Shown: one piece after another, positions 50,403 to 62,646 of the stretch
Layout: each line of letters begins with the position of its first letter
Numbering within the stretch: the stretch's first letter is position 1
Assembly: GCA_038373865.1 (NCBI GenBank)
Contig: JAXGGA010001088.1
Coordinates: forward strand, 1-64,000
Source: Uloborus plumipes
Lineage: Eukaryota; Arthropoda; Arachnida; Araneae; Uloboridae
Direction: 5' to 3'
DNA length: 64,000 nucleotides
Translations under genes and position numbers: made by a program
The notes under the pieces: generated by a model
Seen by the model: only the letters and a program-made list of their open reading frames with translations
Database searches by the model: none
Told to the model about the DNA's origin: nothing

Positions 50403-51252
50403 CCGCTTAGTCGTCGTGCCCGTTCCTCATACGGGCAGAATATTCGGGCAAATTTTGTCGTGCCCGTGTCTCATACGGGCAGCGTTTCTGATATTTTCAA
50501 AGCTTCAAAACTTTTACTTTTTATCGTGCCCGTATTAGCTTTTATTTCTACAACTACTACACCTACTAAAGAAGGTGGAAGAAAAACAAATTTGGAGTTT
50601 CGAAAGGATTTGGTCGATGAAATATTGGAGAAATATCAAGCTTCCGTTCCTGTTTCAAGAGAAGGTCAGCCATCGAATGAAGCATCACTAAGTCGATTGA
50701 TTGAACGCCATTTTCTGGAAATAATGCCCCTACAGACAAGAAAGCAAATCCTGCGAGAGAATATAAAGTGTGTTGCAGTAAGACGAATGCAAATGGGAAA
50801 AGAGTTCGAAAGGAGACAAGATACTACTGCAAAGACTGCAATGTAGGACTATGCATACCATGTTTCAAAATTTACCACACGCAGAAATACTATTAACATT
50901 TCAAATAATGTACCCCTATTATAGATCTCCAATTTTGAAACATTGTTTGTCACCAACGTTGCTCATTACTTGAAGAAAATAAAAATTTTCTCCGCTCAAA
51001 ATTTACTTTTTCTTTCTCAATTCCTGCATTGAAGCTTTTCAGCCCGTCTTGGATGCGCGAGGAAAGCAAACTTTAAGGTAAAATTCGGTAAGTTGATTAA
51101 AATTTCCTACCTTTAAAAAACCACTAAATTCAAAGAAAAATGCAGTGTTTTTTATTTTAATATGTTTAAAATATTATGAACATAAAAAACAAAAATAAAA
51201 AAACCTGATGAATTTTGATCAGTTTTTGGAAAAAAGTGCGACGAGTAAGCGG
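50403..51252 (+). mobile_element. piggyBac-type element, internally deleted
   Basis: TTAA (50399-50402) is followed by CCGCTTAGTCGTCG, and CGACGAGTAAGCGG is followed by TTAA (51253-51256). These are inverted ends with one mismatch and the diagnostic TTAA target. Near the left end, two 25-bp hairpins contain GTGCCCGT...ATACGGGCAG (50414-50438, 50458-50482), with a third partial copy at 50525. The 850-bp element keeps only the end of a transposase. Confidence 0.93.
50550..50896 (+). pseudogene. piggyBac transposase C-terminus with cysteine-rich domain
   Basis: The + frame reads TKEGGRKTNLEFRKDLVDEI through SRLIERHFLEIMPLQTRKQ to KCVA at about 50777. A single missing base there shifts the frame. 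From 50780 the frame is KTNANGKRVRKETRYYCKDC followed by NVGLCIPCFKIYHTQKYY and TAA at 50894-50896. The Cys pairs and the final Cys-x2-Cys...His match the RING-like zinc domain that ends piggyBac transposases. The frameshift destroys one CxxC (CVA then missing Cys). The catalytic DDD domain is absent because of the internal deletion, so the copy is dead. The open frame continues upstream into the terminal repeats, so its original start is not visible. Confidence 0.88.
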
Positions 51253-51256
51253 TTAA

Positions 51257-52777
51257 AAGCATAAAAACATATTTTACTCAGTTTCTTCACAACTCTATTT
51301 TAGCATGCGTAAAAGATTTTGAAAACTATCTTTCAACATGTACGCAAGTAGTACTGCAACCTAGATTGTATAATGCGTTCAACCAAATAGTTGATTGTAT
51401 CAAAATTGTTGCTATGCTCAAACGATTAAGAAAATTTCCACTTGTTTTAACTAATATTTATGTACAGGAAAATCAGAATTACTGAAAAAAAAATCTTTTG
51501 TAAGAAAATGGTTTAGTCTGAAAATCTCGGAAATTGTAAAAGATTATGAAAAAGCGTAAAAATGAAGGGCGTTTGAGCACCATCTTCCATTAAGAGTAGA
51601 ATGCTGAAATTTTAGGAGAGTGATTTTGTACATATAAAAAAAAATAAGGTGAGCGTTGGTCTCTAGCAAAAAAAATATTTTTTGAACCACTCTACTGTAC
51701 CTGTTACTGTTACCAACAAAATACATGTTCAAATTTATTGACATAAGAAGCGGCACTGATTCTTTTTAAAATTATGTTGCTGAAATATTTAACGTGAAAT
51801 GCTATAGTTTAACTTTCCATAGGAGCTAAAATATAATCTTTTTATCATAAAGTTTAGGAATCATGTGTATCATAGCCAACATCACTCAGCTTCACCGTTT
51901 TGTTTTTTTTCTATTATTCGTCTATACTTGGATTTTCACTTGATTTTTAGTTTTCAATCAGGATGGAAATGCAGTATGTGTATTGAAACAAATTTATCTG
52001 TGAGTTGCTCCATTTGTTTCAATTTTGCTCAGATCTCGAAGCGTTATAAGAAGTTTTTGTTGTGCAAGCTTACTTTGGAGTAACATGTAGTCCTTCCCTT
52101 TTGATACCGTAAAAAATCCCTTAACTATCTAGTTCAATGCAAATTCTAGCGGTTAAGGTTGAGCATAGCAGTCTTTACACCACGTTCTTACCAGTCACTA
52201 GTTTTTTAATTTTTAGGAAAGTCTTGTCTAAATGTGTATGAATTTTCAAGAAATAAATATTTAAACTGCTTTAATGAAACTTCGACCTTATACACACTAA
52301 AATAAAAATAATAATAATAATGATAATAATAATAAAAATAATACGTAATAATAATAATAATAATAAATTAAAAAATCATACACTGCAAATTTCCTAGAAG
52401 ATCTCTAGAAAGCAGGACTTTCATATTTTTTTCTTTTACAGGGTTTTATGTACTAACCGCCCCCCTATCGGTTCGTACATGAAAACAGTGTACCTCAAGT
52501 GCATTTTACGAAATTGTTACTATTGCAATTTTTGCGTCAATTTTTGGGTATTTTTAAAGCACCGTTAGGATTTTCATAGGTCATCCACCACCTTCTGAGA
52601 ACTAATTCTAGCACATCACAGTACATCACAAAATGCAAGAACCATTTCAGTAGGTTTTTTGTTTTTCTCTAAATGTGCGTTTTACAGCTTCACAAGGATT
52701 GATATTGCTATCTCCTATATTCATCAAATGATGAAAATCAAAACAAGTATTAATTTTAACGAAACAACTAAGAAATG
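51257..52777. other. Non-genic AT-rich stretch
   Basis: No gene recognised. An AAT/ATA microsatellite runs at about 52300-52367. Confidence 0.6.
52300..52367. repeat. (AAT)n microsatellite
   Basis: Imperfect AAT/ATA trinucleotides with ATG and ACG interruptions. Confidence 0.9.
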
Positions 52778-52785
52778 TCTAATAC

Positions 52786-53492
52786 AGTGATTTCCAACCT
52801 TTTTGAGCCCACGGCCACCCTCTAGAGGTTGACTGACACCTATTCACCACTCCCTATTCTTCCTTGAAAGTGAACCTCGATGTTATTGAAATTATAAATA
52901 CAACTTTTTAATTTCAAATAAAATGTATATAATAAAGCAATTTCAACCAATCTTTCTTAAATTCAAATAATAATAAGAACATTAATAACAATAAAGAAAT
53001 AAAAAAAATAACGAAAGTAAATAAAGAAATAAATAAGAAAATTACAGCAACTCCCCCCCCCCCCTTTTTTTTTCTTTCCTTTCCAGAATAGCTTGATATT
53101 AATTTAAAGGGCTAAGATCATTGATGTACTTTTCAAAAACAGAAGTACGTTACGAAATTATTTCTTTTTCAAATTGAAATCTGAGGGAATTAAAAATACG
53201 ACATTTAAAATGAAAAGGGAAAAAAAAAATAATTTATAAAATTGGCGATGAGCGACGAAATACTTCCTTAATGTTCAACTGGTGTGAGGAGAAAACTTCT
53301 GAACTTTAATTTGTTTCTTTTTTGACTCGTTCAACTTCAATATTCGCTGGCTTTTTTTAAATAATTGTTTTATTTTTAAATGCTCATCGCATTACCCTCC
53401 CCCCCGCCCCCATCGCCCTTCAAGAACGTATCACCTCTTTCAGAAGACAAATTGCCTCTTTGAATTGACAGCCCCCAGGTTGTGAACCAATG
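52786..53492. mobile_element. Non-autonomous hAT element
   Basis: CAGTGATTTCCAACCTTTTT at the left and AGGTTGTGAACCAATG at the right are imperfect inverted ends of the well-known CAGTGGTTCCCAACCT type. The flanks are GTCTAATA (52778-52785) and ATCTAATT (53493-53500), an 8-bp duplication with six central bases shared. The interior is AT-rich with C-runs at 53052-53063 and 53397-53411, without transposase. Confidence 0.82.
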
Positions 53493-53500
53493 ATCTAATT

Positions 53501-54250
53501 AAATTGGTAATTTACTCTCAATCATCACACAATCAATATATTTTAAGCAATATACCTTTGGACTTTCACTATAACCATCAAATTTTCTTTGGAAATTTCA
53601 AGTAATTTAACATAAATACAGAAAAGATTAATTTTTATTAACTCTATTTTTCCAAGATTTTTTTTTTTCCTTCACCCATAATATGTCTTTTAGTGGTAAC
53701 TTTCAACATTAACTAACAAAAGTAACTTTTAAAACAAAATAAAATTATCGATGCTTAACAATGCAATTACGAAACGGAATCAATTATAGGCAGAATATTT
53801 AACAAACTTTTCAATGAAGTAACCGATTTCACTTATTGGTCACGTCACACAATCCAGCATCATTTTTACGCAAGGCTATCTTCAATTACATTGAAGTAAG
53901 GTAATTTAATCAAATAGGATTAAAATAATAATGACCTCTTCCTTTTAACTCTAATTTATTGAAAACTTAAAAATGCCAACGAGATAAAAGGACCTGAGAA
54001 AATTAACAGCTTCTAATAAATATTTATTCATCTATCGTTAAATGCAATCCTTTATTTGTTACAAATGTTACCCAGAACTACCTTTGAACACCCGGCGTAA
54101 AAGCGTTAATAATAACCCTATTAATTTTAGTCTTAAGGAAAATAAAAGATGATTTTAAAATATCACCGCTAAATTAGCCTTCGTAAAATTGATTTAAAAG
54201 CTGAGGCGCGGAAAAATTTCGTGGGGAAATTATTGCGTCAAAAAGCGCAA
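53501..54250. other. Non-genic AT-rich stretch upstream of the promoter-like block
   Basis: Nothing recognised. Confidence 0.5.
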
Positions 54251-54254
54251 GCAA

Positions 54255-54480
54255 CAAGCTAACCAATTGAAGGCTCGAAAAGGCGGTGCGGAGGACCCCC
54301 TTTCAACCAATAGGGGCTGCCTAGGGGGAGATGCGTATCGTTACAAAATGACAGAATAACTCTGGCAGAAGGCGGAGCTAAAATATTTCGTACTTTCATC
54401 CGAACTTCCAGCAACACCGGCATTTCAGTTTCAAACAGTTTGTAGCCAGGAGTCATGTTTTTATTCTGCGGCATAATGAA
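54255..54480 (+). promoter_or_regulatory. GC-rich promoter-like block with CCAAT boxes
   Basis: An abrupt rise in G+C follows AT-rich DNA. AACCAAT appears twice on the + strand (54260-54266 and 54305-54311). The initiator-like word TTTCAGTT lies at 54423-54430. There is no TATA box at the right distance. The block precedes the exon at 54654 by about 200 bases, fitting a TATA-less promoter and 5' UTR. The start site is inferred. Confidence 0.45.
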
Positions 54481-54653
54481 GGATTGTCTTGATTGAGTTG
54501 TGCTTCAAATTCCAACTTTAAATATTCATTGATTGCAAAAAATTCGAAAATATAGACAGAAAGTCCAAAGACGTCGATCATTCAAGAATTCTTGCCTTGC
54601 CTACTTCTTCTACATTAGCAGCACATCTGTTTTGCCCAACTGTCTGCGAACTT

Positions 54654-55014
54654 ATGTCTATCCTCATCTCAGACAATGGTGACGAAAAGACTGTCTGTTC
54701 TTCCAATTCTTCCGACGGTAAACCACCAGTTGAAGAAATAAAATCTCCAGCTATGATGGCGCGAAATTCATTTTCTATAGCTAGCATACTTAGTAGAGAT
54801 GATCCTAAGAAAGACTTTCATGTAATTCAGAATGATGTCAATAGTATAGCAAGGCATAATTTTCAGAATATTTGTTTTGAACCACGTCTCGCACTTATAC
54901 GGCATGCACAGAACTTTTGCAATCATCAACAAAGTGCATATATGAAACACTTATATCCTCACTATGCTTGGAATCCTGTATCATCAACGGACGAAATCAG
55001 ACGCAATAACTCAG
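54654..55014 (+). CDS. First coding exon of an eh1-motif transcription factor
   Basis: The ATG at 54654 opens 120 codons plus one base, ending exactly at a consensus donor (TCAG|GTAAGT, donor at 55015). The frame is open 19 codons further upstream, but no earlier ATG exists. The protein starts MSILISDNGDEKTV, has an acidic/Ser stretch, and at residues 40-46 an FSIASIL eh1 motif followed by SRDDPKK. The eh1 heptapeptide recruits Groucho-type co-repressors and is typical of the N-terminal region of many homeobox proteins, and also of T-box and Fox repressors. The exon ends with HLYPHYAWNP and a polar segment, as in NK- or PRD-like genes whose homeodomain lies in the next exon. No homeodomain is found downstream in the window, so the exact family is open. 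Confidence 0.72.
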
Positions 55015-58000
55015 GTAAGTTTATGATTTTCTTTTATAAATTTCTACATGATTTTTGAGAGCAAATAATTGCAATGTATTATATTATCAAAAGCTGAATT
55101 TTCCACGTGCAGCCGCGGAATACCATGTTGCAATTGCAAGGCCATGATATAGGGACCTCCTAATTGGAATTATAAGAAGCTCATAAAAATAATTTACATC
55201 ATGCTGGTTATCTCTTAGGAGTCCCCAAAAATGAATTGCAACGGCCCCCAAACTTGTAAATCCCGCCACTGCCCCGGTGCATGTGCCCATGTATCTACTA
55301 TGTATACTACATTTGATGAAAGCGTTTCAAAACGAGGAAATAATTTCCGTGTCATCTAATCGAAAATGAATTACATATACTTTTGATTAATATTGCAGTC
55401 CTGAAAAATTAGGCGGGGGAGGGGGCTTTGTCTGATGCAAACATTTTTTCATATGCAGTTCCTATCCTTTTCGGACCCCTCATGTTGTACTGGCCCCTAT
55501 CAATTGCGACATGACCAATCCACCACTGTGGGGGGGAGGGGGGGAGCTCTTGCGAATATTAAGAGTTAGTGACCTTTACATTAAAAATTGTCAATGCGTA
55601 AGTTAAAAGGTAAAAAAGGGAGGGTACCCTTCCGACAATACCACTATTTTCAATACTTTGTATGTTTCGATGAGTATAATCCTTCATCCCAAACATTCTT
55701 TTTAAACTCAAAACAATGTACCATATCGATAGATTGTTATTTTTTGACACCAATTAATTCAAACATAATTAGAAATCCTTTGAGTTAAAATATGAAACGA
55801 AAAAAAAAAAGATGAATAAAGTACAAATTTTCGGGAAAATACAGCTTACAATTTGACAATTTTTGCTTTATTCCCGTTGTTTTTTCCATTTTATCGTAAG
55901 TAATGTTTTGCTTTAAAGTAAGAATCTGTTGCAAAAACTAATATAGAAATGCGATGAAGTGTATCGCGTTGTTTTCATGATTTAAAGCAGATTTTTACAT
56001 GGATGTACACATTCATCAACTATCAGATCTTATATTAATTTCTTTCTGATAATAAAAAATTACTTTAAACTTTCAAGACAAATGCTCTCGTAAAATTGTA
56101 AATACTAATTTAAATGTGCATATCAATCATGATTCATTGCTAATTAATTACTGTTTTAATTAAAACTATGTTTGAAATAAAGTACGTAAATTGCTTCCTT
56201 TTTTATATTTTTGCGTAAGCGTACGCATGCATCTGTTTACCTCATTTGATAAGACTTTCAGAACAATTCAACAACTTCGTACAATTTCTAGATGTTTATT
56301 AATTGTTTCAATTTTCGATACTTTGAAACATTTGATACTTAAACATTTACAATAAACATCCCTGTAAACGAAAAAAATTACATCATATCATGTTCATTGC
56401 GGACTAATCATTGATTTTAGTTACAAATATGAACAAACTTTTCAGGGAACCTATATGAAAACGTCATCTCTATACGTAAGAATGCCCTGCCCTGCCCTGC
56501 CCCCCCCCACCCAATCAGAAGAGATATATTTATAGAGAATTGCAGTGGAACGATTGAGGTTTGATACATGTTTCCAGAAATGGTATTTCTAAATCAGTCA
56601 CACACACAACAATACTTTGTTTTATTCTATATTACACATATATGGACTTATTTCCAGATCTAGCTGAAAAGTTTTTCAGATTTAGTAAACTGCAAAGTAG
56701 GGTAAGTGTTCCAGTAGTCGGTCACAATGACATAAAACTCCTCATAAATAGTACATTTTTAATTCAAAATCAGATATGACGCATTCACACATTCATGTAC
56801 CTATCCTCAATCATCAACCAGTGGCAGTTAAGTTTTGGGTACTTTTCTTGAATTAGTAATGAGTCATTTCATTTTGAATGGTGTGCCCGTCACCCAAAAT
56901 TGCGATTCTTCTTATTTTTCACCTAAGATGATTCTGTGGCCGACTCCTGGAGCATTTACTAGTGTTGACAACAGCTTGGATTTATTTATTTTTTTTTTAA
57001 TTTCTGAAACAAGTAGGTGATTCACTATTAGAAAGGTTCATTCTAAAGTTTTACCTTGTTTTTGTTGCTGTATTGATAGCTGAAAGTTCTAGGTTAGCCA
57101 AGATCTACAAAAGATCTCTTAAATGGCCAACTACTGGTGCTTTACCCTATAATGAATTATAAAAATGTTCCAGCATTATTTCAGTTATGTTTTTGAGTTT
57201 TATAAAAAGTGCCACATTTTGCGAGGTTCATTTTGTTTGCAATGTCTTGATACCGAGAATACTGTTAAGTACTTCGTAAATGTTATGACTTTATTTTCGG
57301 TAAATATTTTTTATTTTAATCTAACACTGGCGTAAGTTAGACCAATGCTTTATATTCATTGTTCAAACTTCGAAGCAAATACAATATAAATCCAAACTGT
57401 TTAAATAAGATAAAATAATTTAATATTGCTATTTCTATTTCGTGTGCAGAGTTTTTCAAACAGCTATTGTGGGGCCGAATTGAATTTCAAAAACGCTTTG
57501 ATCTTGATCCCTTATTACATTGATACAACGTTTTTCGAATCCACACAAAACTTCATTAATTAATCCTAAGAGTATTTTAGATGGACAAATAATTTATATT
57601 GATATTCAATTATTTTTCTTTATATGTAACTAGTGTATCTAAGTAAGCGAAAGCTTTAACTGCTAAATTCTGAAATTAAGTTTATTTTTTAAAATTTATC
57701 AAACTGAGCAAAAAGTGAAAGTTTTATAGTTTTGGACAATTTTAAATATAACCAGTTTATATAGCTAGTGTTTTACAGCACATCTTGCAAATAACATTGC
57801 ATGCGTGTTTCGCCGAAAAAGGAACCCTTTGCCTTACCGGGAATCGTTTTAGGTTTAAGCAGCAGGAAGCACAAAAAAAAATTTACATTGAAAAAGGGGT
57901 TTCTTCAACACCAAAACGCGTAAACGTAATATGTGTATTTTGCATCTTAAACTGTACAACGCTCTTTGCTCAAATGCAAGACTTAATTTCTCCTAGCAGA

Positions 58001-60518
58001 GTCTTATTATTTTAAAAAGAATAAAATTTTAAAGATATATATTAAAGATACATATCTTAAAAGTGTTTTACATAATTTGAAAAAGTGCCGTCCCCCCATA
58101 TAATAAGTACTTAAACTTATCGATGAGGGGCAGCTTGCCACCGAGTCTTATTCAATCCTGCAATCCATGAGCAGAGCACATGTACTGTTGTAAAATTGGA
58201 TTCCACTCATAAAAAAAAAAAAAAAAAAAAAAATTCATGAAATTATTTCAAATTTGTGACAAAAATTTCAATTACATAAACACATTATAAAATTTTTCTT
58301 CAAATAAGCCTTAAATTTTCAAATTATTAATTTACTTTACTTGTACTCTTTACTATACTCAGTATTAAGACTTTATTTTGTAAGATTGCAAATATTTAAT
58401 TATTAAGACTCCATCTAGAAATTTAAACCCAGTTGCAAACATTTTCCATCCTTCTTTACATTGTACAACTAATCTCACAAAAAATTTATTCATGCAATGA
58501 ATAATGATAATCACTCTCAAAATCTGGTATTTTAAGAATAATTGGATACGTTGGGCGCAAGAATGCGGTGACTAATTACCATGAAAGCTGAGAGTTGGAA
58601 AAATCTTCTTGGAGTGAATTCACGCGCCCCGCAAGACGCGCAGACTTCTATTTCAACTGTAGTTCTGGCAGGTTCGGACATACAGTACTTGTCAAAAGTA
58701 TTACGTGCAGTACTTGTCAAAAGTAAGATTAAGAACTCCAACGTTTTTTTGAACAATAGCCCCCAATATTTATTTTTTTTCCAATTAAACTGATTTTACG
58801 TTTTAAAAAACGATGATAATAAAGTCGGCACCATGACCGAACATCTTTTGTGAATACTAAAAAAATAAATCAATAAATATATTTTCAAAAAAAAGGTTAA
58901 AAAAATCAATAACTTTTCTATTAACCAATTTAGCATTTATTGACATTAAAAAATATCTGTTGGATTGAAAAAATACTACATTATTTTTCTTGTTCTTATT
59001 CTTGATAAAATTTTAGAACGTATTTCTCCTAAAAAGAAATACGTTTTTGAGCTGCCTAAACCGTCTGACTAAACGCCTGCTGTTTTCTGTTTTGAAAATT
59101 CCTAAAAGAACATCTCGAAAAAGTCACCAGAACCATGTGTAAACAGGTTTCTAAAATCATAGTGTACCAAAAGAATTGGCAGAATTCCTTCAAGCGAATG
59201 ACAAGTTCACGCCCTTTAGATTATATCCAGAGCTCTACTTTTGTATAGGAGACAGCGTTGGTCAACGTTGCTGCTTAGTGTGACTAATCAGTCTATTCAT
59301 TCCATAATTCGGCTAATCCTTTACCCTCTTGAGAAGAAAAGGTGCCTGATGACTTCTATGTTCATTGAAGCTCAAAGTTTCAAAACACCTGCCCATTGGT
59401 TGGGCTAAGGTAATAAGGTGATAAATGTATTTCATTTAAAGAGAAGAAATAGTTTTAGATGCCTCATTTAAGCAGTTCAAAGCATTTTTCCAAACATTTT
59501 CTGGAGAAACTTATTCAAGTAAAAGAAAAACTTCCTTTCTAAAGCTTAAGACTGGAAATATTTTCTTGTCTTATTTTTCCAGTGAAATTCACGTCTTTCA
59601 AGATTATTCAGTGTGTAAAGAGATAACGCGTACAATTATTCAATTGACCTCAGAACTGAGAATGTTAAATATTTTGAAATTTACGTAGTAAAAGGAAAAA
59701 AGATTTTTCTTTTTTGATATTTTTTTTTATTTTAAGAGATAAAACTACGTCTTCCAGTTTATAAATGAGAAATGCAAGTTGTAATAGAATTAATTTGATT
59801 GCGTGTGTATTTAAAACGTTGCAAATAGATTGTTCATGACCGTGTACATTGAAAGGTTTGTATTTTTTTCGTAATTTTCCAAACAAACATCTTACAAAAT
59901 ATAATCATACGAAAAAAAAATTTAATTCGGGAAAAGTGGTGCACCAATTCATTTTACCTGAACACGCCAACTACAAAATCGATAATTACATAACTATTGT
60001 GCTAGTGAAAGTTTTAAACTTAAGAAAAATTCTCTCTTCTTTTTTTTTTTAGTTTTTTTTAAATTTATTTATTTATTTTTTACGTTAGTTGCTGTTTGTA
60101 ATACTTCTGGGGATTAGTTTCTTTAAAAATGACAGCAACATCAGTTGCTGACAAAATAAACATAAAACCGGTTTAATCAGCGATTCTGTGTTTTGAGAAA
60201 TTATGATCACTTCAGGCTCTAATCCACTTTGTATCACTTTCCCTCCTCAATATTTTAAATTTTAACTCACCTTATACATTAAAAAAGAGAAATTCTATGC
60301 TTTTTTTTCGTGCTTAATCTTGAATAAATCTTATCAGTAAAAAATTTATTTCTTTAAACTTGGAAATATAACAGCGAATTATAGCTAATTCAGTGCTGAA
60401 TTTTGTCCATCGTCACGAAATTTTAAAGCCCCGGTAACTTTTAAACACAGCTGAAGTTTTTAAGTCAGTTAAAGGGAAACTTTATAGCCTCGTTAATGAA
60501 ATTTTAAAATATGGCCAT
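55015..60518 (+). other. Probable intron, mostly AT-rich, with transposon fragments
   Basis: No exon is recognised. Bases 55100-55275 end with a minus-strand GGGGCAGTGGCGGGATTTAC and 55405-55540 with a minus-strand CAGTGGTGGATTGGTCATG, both hAT-style termini. CAGAGTTTTTCAAACAGC at 57448 is another possible hAT end. An A-run lies at 58211-58232. Frame 58581-58722 (MKAESWKNLLGVNSRAPQDA) ending at GTAAGA is a weak exon candidate. Bases about 58800-59010 resemble the Tc1-remnant 3' region near 62440-62610. Confidence 0.4.
58683..58725. repeat. 18-bp direct repeat, 25-bp period
   Basis: CAGTACTTGTCAAAAGTA starts at 58683 and 58708. This is a small recent duplication. Confidence 0.85.
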
Positions 60519-60556
60519 TATTAAATTCAAATATGTACGCATATTTGAATTTAATA
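60519..60556. repeat. Perfect 17-bp hairpin
   Basis: TATTAAATTCAAATATG and its exact reverse complement are separated by four bases (60536-60539). It lies about 30 bases before a tRNA-like SINE head. Confidence 0.85.
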
Positions 60557-60579
60557 GCAAGTATACTTATAGAGTACCG

Positions 60580-60680
60580 TTTTCCTAGTGGTTAGGGCCC
60601 CGTTGTTGACTAAGACGTCTCGTGCCAGATCATTGGAAAGAGAATGAACCTACCCCTTTTTCATGCTATGTATCAATCTT
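60580..60680 (+). repeat. tRNA-like SINE head
   Basis: CCTAGTGGTTAGGGCCCCG (60587-60605) resembles the pol III A box of Glu/Asp-type tRNA-derived SINEs. The expected B box is not clear (GTGCCAGATC is only a weak match), so this is a degraded copy. Confidence 0.45.
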
Positions 60681-61132
60681 AAAGGTTGGGAGTTGTTCTA
60701 TAAAGGTATATTTATAGAGTTCTAATGCCCTCTAATTTGTCCCACCAATTTATTTTCTACAGATTATGCGAGTTAACATCGTTATATTTTCTTTTACTTT
60801 ATCACACCTAGTTATTTAGTTCAGTCGTAATGAAGTTTGCGAACGCTGTAGAGAAATGATATTAATTTCATTTATTGAAAATCTGCCTTTTTCAAACAAT
60901 ACAAAGAATTCTGCTGTCAACTTCTAGCACTTGTGTAATGTGCTAAACTTGCGGAATGAGGATTTCATATTAGACTCTTAGCAAAGGTCAAAAGAAAAGG
61001 CAAATTGAAAAATGATATGAGGCTTTATGATTAGCAGGTCCGTCACTAAGAGGATGTCAGGATGAACAAACTCTATAGCTTCCAAAGATTAAAAAATGCA
61101 CGTTGAAGCGTACAAAAGTGGTGTACAGATTT
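60681..61132. other. No gene seen
   Basis: AT-rich, nothing recognised. Confidence 0.5.
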
Positions 61133-62646
61133 GTACAGCATAAGTCAAAAGTACTGCAAGTTTGAGAAATATAAAAATTTTTGAGGTTATCCATCTCCCC
61201 TCCTTATTTTTCCAATTAAACCAATTTGAAATGTAACTGTGGTAGAGAAGATTACGAAAACAATTATAGTGTGGGACAAAATACCGAGCGAAGGGTTGGA
61301 AAACCTTGTGGAATCTATGCCTGAAAGGGCTGCTGCTATGATAAAAATTAAAGGTGGCTTAAAATACATTAAAATATTTTCAGTTCAACTGCATAATTTT
61401 ATTATCTCTTAGTCTAGACTTGATAACTTAAAGAGCTTGAAGCATCTTTTATTCTATCCCCCCATCCATGGACAGGGCCTAATTTCCCAATAAGCAGGCT
61501 ACCTAGGGCTGCAAATTTTGCTTTAATCATGTTTTTTCAATGGTTATTGTTGAAAGAAAAGTATTAGTATTCTTTCATTTTCGATAGCGACATCCTTTTC
61601 TTGATATTAAAAAATGACAAAGTTTACTTTCACACATGTTATAAAATGAGACATTTTTAAAGTGTGTGCATCTATTAGTGTAAAACAGTAATTGTGAAGA
61701 CGAAAAGCGGGCCTCAATTGTAGAAAAGCGGGTGTAATTGCATTAGGAGAGAAGTCGTAACAAGATTGGAGTTTCCTGCAGATTTTTTATTACAAACTTT
61801 AGGAATTAAAGTTTGTTCAACTGTGATTTCTTGAGTGATTGACGCGTAATTTCTTTTTTACACATTTATATTGTATTTACAATTGTTTTCCGTTAATATT
61901 GAGTCTTGAAGGCAAACAAATATGAATAACGAGAGAAAAAATCTGAATGTTTCAAAAAAAAAAAAAGGAAACATACATGCTAAGTTACAAACCGAAGACT
62001 AAAAAAGTCTTCCAAAAATTTTTTAAAGTGTGATACACATTTTTAGAACGGGCGATTTTCAAAAAAGGAAACTTTGGGCATTTTGGAAGGTAGTTCAATA
62101 ATAATTAACAAATAAAATGCCATCAAAAAGCGAGTAGAGGTAAAGACTCACGTGAGTGAATGTATGACATAAATTAATTTATTAGAATCATATATTCATA
62201 TACCTAAAAAAATAAAAGGATGAAACTAATTAATATGAATCGTCATCATTTCTTCAAAAGATGAACAATTTTCATTTTGAGAGCACTCCTTTTTTAGAGG
62301 TATCCGTTGCGTTTTTCGAGTCAAGGAATTTTACTTCTTCTTTAGGGGAGGGGGGGGGGGTGGCAGATTTCAAATCTGTCTAGGGCGTCATCGAGCTAAA
62401 TTCGGTTCTAAAAGGGATCAAACTGGATTCAGATTTCAGATAAACTGAACATCTTTTGTGCTGTTTTTTTAAAAAGTAGATTTAAATTATTTTTTCTCTA
62501 ACTTATCAGATCTCTCCTTTAAACTAATTTATCAGATCGACTTAAAAAAAATTATATTGGTTGAATTGAGAAAATGCTATTCATTTTCGTGCTTTTGATA
62601 AAATGATAGATTTATTACACTCGCAATACTTTTGGCCAGTAGTGTA
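61133..62646 (+). mobile_element. Tc1-like transposon remnant with probable nested insertion
   Basis: TACAGCATAAGTCAAAAGTA (61133) and the inverse of CTCGCAATACTTTTGGCCAG (62620) followed by TAGTGTA match the Tc1-style terminal pattern TACACTACTGGCCAAAAGTA. TA sits at the extreme ends. The transposase C-terminus lies at 61254-61412. About 1 kb of unrelated sequence separates it from the 3' part near 62440. An interior CCATGGACAGGGCCTAATTT motif (about 61467-61486) suggests another element inserted there. The 5' two thirds of the transposase are deleted. Confidence 0.6.
61254..61412 (+). pseudogene. Tc1 transposase C-terminal remnant
   Basis: The + frame reads VWDKIPSEGLENLVESMPER followed by AAAMIKIKGGLKY, then a TAG at 61410-61412. 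This closely follows the conserved end of Tc1-family transposases (W-x2-IP...L..L..SMPRR...V..AKGG). Only about 40 residues of family similarity remain. The DDE core and DNA-binding domains are missing. Confidence 0.78.
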
